The notes under the pieces: model-generated
Told to the model about the DNA's origin: nothing
Database searches by the model: none
Seen by the model: only the letters and a program-made list of their open reading frames with translations
Source of the DNA: Oscillospiraceae bacterium
GTDB lineage: Bacteria > Bacillota > Clostridia > Oscillospirales > Oscillospiraceae
Assembly (NCBI GenBank): GCA_017469795.1
Contig: JAFUFT010000065.1
Coordinates: forward strand, 1-41,261
Length of the DNA stretch: 41,261 nucleotides
Direction of reading: 5' to 3'
Shown: positions 35,974 to 41,261 of the stretch, piece by piece
Numbering within the stretch: the stretch's first letter is position 1
Layout: every line of letters starts with the position of its first letter
Translations under genes and position numbers: made by a program

Positions 35974-37155
35974 ATGAGCAGAATCTTATCCCGGCGCGGG
36001 TTTCAGGATATGGTGTTCGGAATCGTGATCCTATTGATGCTCTCGGCCCTGGTCATACATACGGAGCAATCCGTTTCCGCGGCCAGAGAGGGCGTCACCC
36101 TCTGCATCAACGTGATACTCCCCTCTCTGTTTCCCTTTTTTGTGGTCTCTACCCTTGCAGTGGAGCTGGGCCTCATCGAACGCGCCGGAACGCTGATTGA
36201 ACAGTTTATGTACCCCCTGTTCCACATCAACGGATCCTGCGCCGGAGCCTTTCTGCTGGGAATCATCGGCGGATATCCCGTCGGGGCCCGTACGGCGATC
36301 TCCCTGTACCGGAAGGGCCAATGCACCAGGGACGAGGCGGAACGGATGCTCAGCTTCTGCAACAATTCAGGGCCGGCGTTTATTCTGGGCGTAGTCGGCG
36401 CCGGGATCTTCTCCAGCAGCTGGGCGGGTCTATGGCTGTACGCGGCGCATATCATAGCCTCCGTTATGGTCGGTCTGCTCTTCAGGAACTATCATTTCCG
36501 CGGAAAAGGCACACGGCCTCCGGCTCAGGTTCTCCCGTCCGGTCCGGATTTTCCCTCTGCCTTTATTGATTCTGTCAGGAGTTCTTTCTCATCCACGTTA
36601 AACATCTGCGGCTTTGTGATTATTTTTACCGTATTGATCCGAATGCTCTACCTGACCGGTACCATCCGGTGGATCGCTTCCTTTGTATCCGGTTTGCTGC
36701 CCCGTTTCGGGTTTAGCCGGGAGCTGATCGAAAGCCTCATCGCCGGTCTGATCGAAATGACGTCCGGCGTTTGGAGTCTGCGCGAAGTAGCGGCCTCCAT
36801 GAGCGACAAGATGTGTATGGCGGCGTTCATACTGGGATGGGCCGGTTTCTCTGTCCATTGTCAGGTTTTGTCCTTTATCGGAGGAACCGGATTGAACACA
36901 CGGACATATTTCTACGGGAAGCTGCTCCACGGATTTCTTTCTTCCGTTCTGATCTATCTCTTTTCCCGCCTATTCTCCTGGAACACGCCGGTCTCTGCGT
37001 ATCTGGCAAGCCAGGTAAGTTCCATCGCACATCTGACCTTCCCGCGGGCGTTCCTCACTGCGGCAGGGGCCTCGCTCTGTCTGTTTTTCTTTCTGCTGCT
37101 TGCCGCAAGGAATCGGAAAAAGAACTATAGCATTTCAGGAAAAACCAATGTATAA
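35974..37155 (+). CDS. ylbJ: Sporulation integral membrane protein YlbJ
   Basis: 393-residue multi-pass protein of the YlbJ (nucleoside-recognition domain) family, needed for spore cortex formation in B. subtilis and controlled by sigma-E. Hydrophobic helices are spread across the chain. The family patch LGIIGGYPVGARTAISLY and the NNSGPAFILGVVGAG block (about 90-155) are characteristic, and near-matching second-half helices (GFVIIFTVLIRMLY, AGLIEMTSG) form the duplicated fold. AAGGAGGG is seven nt before the ATG. It is divergent from yqfC; the short gap holds no strong vegetative promoter. The Cys4 gene follows. Confidence 0.9.
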   Translation: MSRILSRRGFQDMVFGIVILLMLSALVIHTEQSVSAAREGVTLCINVILPSLFPFFVVSTLAVELGLIERAGTLIEQFMYPLFHINGSCAGAFLLGIIGGYPVGARTAISLYRKGQCTRDEAERMLSFCNNSGPAFILGVVGAGIFSSSWAGLWLYAAHIIASVMVGLLFRNYHFRGKGTRPPAQVLPSGPDFPSAFIDSVRSSFSSTLNICGFVIIFTVLIRMLYLTGTIRWIASFVSGLLPRFGFSRELIESLIAGLIEMTSGVWSLREVAASMSDKMCMAAFILGWAGFSVHCQVLSFIGGTGLNTRTYFYGKLLHGFLSSVLIYLFSRLFSWNTPVSAYLASQVSSIAHLTFPRAFLTAAGASLCLFFFLLLAARNRKKNYSISGKTNV

Positions 37156-37180
37156 TGAATTCAGAAGTGGAGGGATCATT

Positions 37181-37390
37181 ATGCTGTTCCGAAAGGATAT
37201 CGTTCCGTACTGCGGGTACTGCAAGCACGCCATGTCTGCGGAAGAGGGATTTGTCATATGCAAAAAGAAAGGGATCATGGCGGAATCCCAGAAGTGCAGA
37301 AGATTCCGCTACAATCCCCTCCGCAGGGTGCCGCCGAAGCCGGCTCTGCAGGATTTCACCAAATATGACGACAGAGATTTTTCTCTGTAA
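37181..37390 (+). CDS. Small four-cysteine protein, possible zinc ribbon
   Basis: 69 residues. It starts MLFRKDIVPYCGYCKHAM, with Cys11 and Cys14, then Cys27 (VICKKKG) and Cys39 (KCRRFRYNPL); a basic RRVPPKP segment and an acidic-ending tail DDRDFSL follow. Cys spacing suggests a small zinc-binding fold. Similar short proteins appear to be conserved in clostridia, but I cannot name a function. The start at 37181 was chosen because GGAGG lies seven nt upstream; an upstream frame overlaps ylbJ. It is 25 nt after ylbJ and probably cotranscribed. Confidence 0.72.
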   Translation: MLFRKDIVPYCGYCKHAMSAEEGFVICKKKGIMAESQKCRRFRYNPLRRVPPKPALQDFTKYDDRDFSL

Positions 37391-37395
37391 TACAG

Positions 37396-37426
37396 AAAAA
37401 ATGTGGGGCGCCCTGCGCCCCACATT
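37396..37426 (-). terminator. Terminator between the Cys4 gene and the small membrane protein
   Basis: AATGTGGGGCGC (37400-37411) pairs with GCGCCCCACATT (37415-37426) with a three-nt loop. On the minus strand it is followed by a run of six Ts. On the plus strand the T-run is weaker (CCTGTTT). It serves both converging genes. Confidence 0.85.
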
Positions 37427-37431
37427 CCTGT

Positions 37432-37596
37432 TTACAGTCTTTCTTCGCGCTTTTTCTCAATCAGGCCGATCAGATAGATGATCAGGCAAACCACAGCCAG
37501 AACAGCATAGATGATCAGAGAAAGGCTGATTCCCTCCAGGAACTTCAGTCCGACCAGCATCGCAAAGACAATCGCAAGGATCAGTAAAATGACCAT
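37432..37596 (-). CDS. Small two-helix membrane protein
   Basis: 54 residues. Two hydrophobic segments (about 2-18 and 25-46) are joined by a short KFLEGIS loop; the C-terminus is charged (EKKREERL). No family recognised. GGGATG lies about eight nt upstream of the ATG at 37596. A TATAAT-type -10 and a strong terminator flank it, supporting a real single-gene transcript. Possible stress or envelope role only by analogy with small membrane proteins. Confidence 0.55.
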   Translation of the reverse strand: MVILLILAIVFAMLVGLKFLEGISLSLIIYAVLAVVCLIIYLIGLIEKKREERL

Positions 37597-37648
37597 AAAT
37601 TCACATCCCTTTCCAGTGGTAATCGCTTCCAAGCAGATTCTAAATGAT

Positions 37649-37677
37649 ATTATAGCATGGGACATTTAAAAAGGGAA
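37649..37677 (-). promoter_or_regulatory. Weak promoter of the small membrane protein
   Basis: Minus strand TATAAT (37649-37654) with a poor -35 TTCCCT 17 nt upstream (37672-37677). The -10 is perfect, the -35 is not. Confidence 0.35.
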
Positions 37678-37685
37678 CTAATATT

Positions 37686-37723
37686 TTGTGTTGAAATGTA
37701 AAAAAATCACTCCTTCAACACAA
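37686..37723. repeat. Inverted repeat downstream of metY
   Basis: TTGTGTTGAA (37686-37695) pairs perfectly with TTCAACACAA (37714-37723). The 18-nt loop contains a seven-A run (seven Ts on the minus strand). It begins about 14 nt after the metY stop. A T-run in the loop rather than after the stem makes it a poor standard terminator; it may still limit metY readthrough. Confidence 0.5.
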
Positions 37724-37737
37724 CATATTCACCAAAA

Positions 37738-39021
37738 TTAAATGGCATCCAGCGCCTGCGCAATATCTGCGATCAGGTCTTCCTTGTTCTCCAGTCCGCA
37801 GGACATCCGGATCAGCTCCGCTGGGACGCCTGCCGCAATCAGCTGCTCGTCCGTCATCTGGCGATGGGTACTGGTGGCGGGATTGAGGCAGCAGGTTCTG
37901 GCGTCTGCCACATGGGTTTCGATCGCGGCGAGCTTCAGATGCTTCATAAACGTCTCGGCAGCAGCTCTGCCGCCCTTTACGCCAAAGGATACGACGCCGC
38001 AGGAGCCGTTGGGCAGATACTTCTCCGCAAGCGCATGATACTTATCTCCGGGCAATCCGCAGTAATTCACATACGCGACCTTCGGATGACTCTGGAGGAA
38101 CTCGGCCACCGCCTGTCCGTTTTCACAGTGCCGGGGCATCCGGACGTGGAGACTCTCCAGCCCAAGATTCAGGATAAAGGCGCTCTGCGGGGACTGGGTG
38201 CATCCGAAGTCGCGCATAAGCTGCGCGGTGCACTTTGTGATAAACGCTCCGCCGATGCCGAACTTCTCCGCATAGGTAATGCCGTGATAGCTCTCGTCAG
38301 GGGTCGTCAGTCCCGGGAACTTGTCCGCATGAGCCATCCAGTCGAATTTTCCGGAATCGACGATCGCGCCGCCGACGCATGCGCCGTGACCGTCCATGTA
38401 TTTCGTGGTGGAATGAGTCACAATGTCAGCGCCCCACTCGATCGGGCGGCAGTTGACTGGCGTTGCGAACGTGTTGTCGATAACCAGCGGAACGCCATGG
38501 GCGTGGGCGGCCTTTGCAAACCGCTCGATATCCAGAACCGTCAGCGCAGGATTTGCGATGGTCTCGCCGAACACCAGCTTGGTGTTGGGCCGGAACGCGG
38601 CTTCCAGTTCTTCGTCCGTACAGTCCGGGTCCACAAATGTAGTCTCAATGCCCATTTTCGCCAGCGTGACGCTGATGAGATTGAAGGTTCCGCCATAGAT
38701 GGATGTGGACGAAACAATATGATCTCCGCAGGAGGCGATATTGAAAATCGCGAAGAAATTGGCCGCCTGACCGGAGGAAGTCAGCATGCCGGCAGAACCG
38801 CCCTCCATTTCGGCGATCTTCGCAGCAACATGGTCGCAGGTCGGATTCTGCAGTCTGGAATAGAAATAACCGGACGCCTCCAGATCAAAGAGCTTTCCCA
38901 TTTCTTCGCTGGTGGCGTATTTAAACGTCGTGCTTTGAATAATGGGGATCTGTCTCGGCTCTCCGTTTCCGGGCGTGTACCCTCCCTGGACGCATTTTGT
39001 CTCAATCTGATAGTCTGCCAT
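37738..39021 (-). CDS. metY: O-acetylhomoserine aminocarboxypropyltransferase
   Basis: PLP enzyme that makes homocysteine from O-acetylhomoserine and sulfide (methionine synthesis); a broader O-acetylserine/homoserine sulfhydrylase role is possible. The 427-residue protein has the Cys/Met-metabolism fold, QIPIIQSTTF near the start, Asp182 in VIDNTFATP (contacts the PLP ring) and the PLP lysine Lys207 in STTKYMDGHG. The length is typical of MetY (about 425) rather than MetB/MetC (about 380-400). AAGGAG is six nt upstream. The short leader holds a hairpin with a GGAC-TTTC-GTCC core (39042-39053), but nothing that I recognise as a SAM riboswitch. No clear terminator follows. Confidence 0.92.
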   Translation of the reverse strand: MADYQIETKCVQGGYTPGNGEPRQIPIIQSTTFKYATSEEMGKLFDLEASGYFYSRLQNPTCDHVAAKIAEMEGGSAGMLTSSGQAANFFAIFNIASCGDHIVSSTSIYGGTFNLISVTLAKMGIETTFVDPDCTDEELEAAFRPNTKLVFGETIANPALTVLDIERFAKAAHAHGVPLVIDNTFATPVNCRPIEWGADIVTHSTTKYMDGHGACVGGAIVDSGKFDWMAHADKFPGLTTPDESYHGITYAEKFGIGGAFITKCTAQLMRDFGCTQSPQSAFILNLGLESLHVRMPRHCENGQAVAEFLQSHPKVAYVNYCGLPGDKYHALAEKYLPNGSCGVVSFGVKGGRAAAETFMKHLKLAAIETHVADARTCCLNPATSTHRQMTDEQLIAAGVPAELIRMSCGLENKEDLIADIAQALDAI

Positions 39022-39075
39022 TGTTTTCTCCTTTCACACGAGGACGAAAGTCCGATCGTGATTGATTTGTCATTT

Positions 39076-40407
39076 TTATTCCGGAGTTCTGATCCGGTCC
39101 CGATACAACGGTTCTGAAATGTCCACATACGATAATCCTGCGCCTTCGCCGCCGATGGTGAGCACGACTGAGGTAATGCCGTCGAGTTCCGTAAGCAGGC
39201 TGACCAAAGACCAGACCGCCTCTTTTTCCGCCTGCTCTGTGTCTTCTGCCGGGATAAACCGTTCCGAAAGATCCAGATAACAGACGCCGCCGGAAACGCT
39301 GATGCTGATCAGGTCCGTTCCAAACGGGATCGGATTGTAAAAACCGACAGGCGGTTCAAAGGTCAGCGCCCTTCGCACGACGGCTTCCGCCAGCGGTTCC
39401 GAGATCGTCTGTTTCACGCGGCAGGGCATGGAAAACGCGATACGATCCGCTTCCGTGCAGACATAGATATTGACATCCACCTCTCCGCTTGCCGTACGGA
39501 GCGGACCGATGCACTCTGTATACCGGGAGATCGGACTGTCCATCGGAAGCAGTCCGTATTTCGGGACGAGCTCGCCTTCTACAAGAAACTGAACAGAACC
39601 GATGTCTTCCAGTCCGGTCAATGTGTTGACGATGGCATAGACGGTCAAAAACGAGCGGTATGCATCACCGTCCGTTCCACCGAGAAACTCCGCGGAAAGA
39701 TTCACCGTGCAGACCCCGTCGATCACGGATATACCGAGAAGCTCCGTGCCCTCGGGGCAGACGCTTTCGAGCTGGTTGTTCTCCGGGCCTTCGATCAGCT
39801 TACGCAGGACAAAGGCTGTTTCCGTATCGTTGTTGCTCAGCGTGGCGTCCCGGGTCTCCGGGATCAGATATCGCCAGTCCTTATCCGGGAAATATACGGT
39901 AAAGGATTCGTTCGTTTCATTTTCCGCCATATTGGACAGGATATACCGGGCCGGATCGATCTCAAAATGAATACTGTCCGTTTCATCTTTGAGTATCACG
40001 GAATCTCTCCCGGTATACTCACATACTGTCTTTGCCATGCAGCATCCGGCAATTGACAGCTCGATCCCGACCAGGGTAAAGAACTCTCCGGAAAGCGTGA
40101 TCACAGGGGTGGAATTGGCGTACTGGATGTCGATCACACCGGTCCCCGCAGGGAACGGAGAAATCAGGGTATCCGAAGAAGGGCCCCGAAGGTATTCGTC
40201 CAGAAAATCCCACAGAGAAAGTACGGCCACCCGCCGCTGTTCCGCCGCGACAACGGAATCTATTTCTCTGAGCTGCTCCACGTCTCTGTATTCATAATAC
40301 ATGGAGACGGAGGTCCCCTGTTCCCGGACGCCTTCCGCCACGCTGCAGCCGGAAAAGAGAATCGCCGCAGCGATGATCAGCGCCTGCACGCGAATCACTG
40401 CTTTCAA
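39076..40407 (-). CDS. Lipoprotein with three GerMN domains
   Basis: 443 residues. A signal peptide ends in the lipobox LFSGC (Cys21), so it is probably a lipid-anchored surface protein. Three GerMN-type domains follow, about 45-150, 170-280 and 295-420, each with an FL.GP or ALTFEPP-type turn, a P-x-GT step and a TVNLS or YLDLS strand. GerMN is found in the B. subtilis germination protein GerM and in actinobacterial LpqB. The start is probably TTG at 40407, with GGAGGGGGAG upstream and overlapping the kinase stop as TTGA; an ATG at 40422 lacks a ribosome binding site. It is tightly coupled to the sensor kinase gene. I do not know the exact function. Confidence 0.82.
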   Translation of the reverse strand: MKAVIRVQALIIAAAILFSGCSVAEGVREQGTSVSMYYEYRDVEQLREIDSVVAAEQRRVAVLSLWDFLDEYLRGPSSDTLISPFPAGTGVIDIQYANSTPVITLSGEFFTLVGIELSIAGCCMAKTVCEYTGRDSVILKDETDSIHFEIDPARYILSNMAENETNESFTVYFPDKDWRYLIPETRDATLSNNDTETAFVLRKLIEGPENNQLESVCPEGTELLGISVIDGVCTVNLSAEFLGGTDGDAYRSFLTVYAIVNTLTGLEDIGSVQFLVEGELVPKYGLLPMDSPISRYTECIGPLRTASGEVDVNIYVCTEADRIAFSMPCRVKQTISEPLAEAVVRRALTFEPPVGFYNPIPFGTDLISISVSGGVCYLDLSERFIPAEDTEQAEKEAVWSLVSLLTELDGITSVVLTIGGEGAGLSYVDISEPLYRDRIRTPE

Positions 40408-41261
40408 GGCTCCCCCTCCCATCTGTAGAGCGGGAAACGGACCGTAAAGCGGGCGCCTCCCTGTGCGCGGTTGGACGCTTCGACAGTTCCCCCGTATTTT
40501 TCCACGGTCTCCCGAACGATCGCGAGGCCGAGTCCTGTGCCGCCGGCCTCCCGAGAGCGTGCCTTGTCCACGCGGTAGAACCGTTCAAAGATCCGGTCCA
40601 GTTCCTCTTCGGGGATGCCGATTCCGTTATCCTCAACGATCAGGATCGCAGATTCCCCCTGCGCGTAGGCGATCAGCCGGACCTGACCGTCCTGCTGCGT
40701 ATACTTCAGTCCGTTTTCCGCCAGGTTCAAAACCACCTGGAATACCTCGTCCTCTCTGGCGGATACGCAGCAGTTCTCTTCGGAGCTCTGTTCAATGACA
40801 GCCCCGAGCTCATTGGCAAGCGGCGTGAGCATACGGACCGCCTTCCTGCAGCATTCTCCCAGATTTACGATCTCCGTTTCCTGGGTCATATACTGTTTGC
40901 TGTCCAGCGCGGTCAAATTCAGCAGTTTGGACGTCATTCGGGTCAGACGGTCAGACTCGCTGGAGATATCCTGTACGAATTCCCGGATGGTCTCCTGATC
41001 GAGATCGTTCTGGATAATGGAGTCCGACAGCAGACGGATCGCGGCCAGCGGCGTCCGAAGCTCATGGGAAGCGTCGGATACAAACTGTCGGCGGCTCTCT
41101 TCGGTCTTCTGAAGGCGGTCGGTCAGCGCATTGAACTCTCCGGCCAGGACGGCGTACTCATTGCGCCCCCGGCTTTCCAGACGGTGGCTGTAGTTTCCCT
41201 CCCGGACCAGCCGAATCGATTCCAGCATTCTGTTGTTGTTCCGGATGATGACGAATCCGGC
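40404..41261 (-). CDS. Sensor histidine kinase, C-terminal part (truncated by the window)
   Basis: About 285 residues visible; the start lies beyond the right edge. The visible part begins with the end of a HAMP-like linker (IRLVREGNYSHRLESRGRNE), then the HisKA dimerisation domain with SHELRTP (phospho-accepting His) and a HATPase_c domain with VVLNLAENGLKY (N box), EDNGIGIPEEEL (G1) and GGTGLGLAI (G2). These are all intact, so it should be an active kinase. The sensor part is not visible and the response regulator is presumably further right. The last codons overlap the start of the GerMN lipoprotein gene. Confidence 0.93.
   Translation of the reverse strand, partial: AGFVIIRNNNRMLESIRLVREGNYSHRLESRGRNEYAVLAGEFNALTDRLQKTEESRRQFVSDASHELRTPLAAIRLLSDSIIQNDLDQETIREFVQDISSESDRLTRMTSKLLNLTALDSKQYMTQETEIVNLGECCRKAVRMLTPLANELGAVIEQSSEENCCVSAREDEVFQVVLNLAENGLKYTQQDGQVRLIAYAQGESAILIVEDNGIGIPEEELDRIFERFYRVDKARSREAGGTGLGLAIVRETVEKYGGTVEASNRAQGGARFTVRFPLYRWEGEP

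Noticed and set aside
39022..39075. Possible SAM riboswitch before metY
   Set aside because: Only a short hairpin with a GGAC-TTTC-GTCC core is present. No SAM-box elements or terminator could be recognised in the 54-nt leader.

Overview
The window looks like a chromosomal segment of a spore-forming, Gram-positive anaerobe of the class Clostridia, probably an Oscillospiraceae/Ruminococcaceae-type genome. The reasons are the many endospore genes (spoIIAA-spoIIAB-sigF, cwlD, yunB, cotJ, yqfC-yqfD, ylbJ, a SleB-like hydrolase), a T-box in front of valS, a pyrophosphate-type phosphofructokinase, strong AGGAGG-like ribosome binding sites, and the clostridial gene order phoH-ybeY-dgkA-era-recO. No rRNA, tRNA or CRISPR array was seen. 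Nearly all genes lie on the minus strand. The plus-strand exceptions are the intron protein, pfp, the cotJ operon, ylbJ and a small Cys4 protein.

Layout. 1-308: the 3' end of a group II intron (maturase C-terminus plus domains V and VI), ending 2 nt beyond the stop of fba. 311-2725: divergent fba and pfp (glycolysis) share a 207-bp control region. 2782-5531: radA, cwlD and a membrane protein. 5660-7418: the cotJ operon, with cotJA and cotJB fused, faces a SleB-like hydrolase. 7419-7917: an AT-rich, gene-free stretch. 7918-12966: ligA, yunB, pcrA. 13062-15861: sigF, spoIIAB, spoIIAA, folC, with a Spo0A-box-like site just before spoIIAA. 15921-18811: valS with its T-box leader. 18853-24128: phosphoglucomutase and pyruvate carboxylase. 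24309-28087: a coiled-coil protein, coaD, rsmD, uvrC and HPr. 28222-35894: a tight nine-gene run transcribed yqfC-yqfD-phoH-ybeY-dgkA-era-yqzL-recO-mutS2. 35974-37596: ylbJ and two small proteins. 37738-39021: metY. 39076-41261: a triple-GerMN lipoprotein and a sensor histidine kinase that runs off the right edge.

How they fit together. Most genes are housekeeping: central carbon metabolism (fba, pfp, pgcA, pyc, HPr), DNA repair and replication (radA, ligA, pcrA, uvrC, mutS2, recO), translation (valS, rsmD, era, ybeY) and cofactors (coaD, folC). Sporulation genes for the forespore switch, the mother cell, coat and cortex are interleaved with them. The observations most worth following are the kinase/GerMN-lipoprotein pair, which resembles the actinobacterial MtrB-LpqB arrangement; the CotJA-CotJB fusion; a Spo0A-box/-10 arrangement inside the folC-spoIIAA hairpin; a CTTGCA repeat in the fba/pfp control region; and an AT-rich intergenic region with an orphan promoter. 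I see no clear case of a wholly undescribed multi-gene system.
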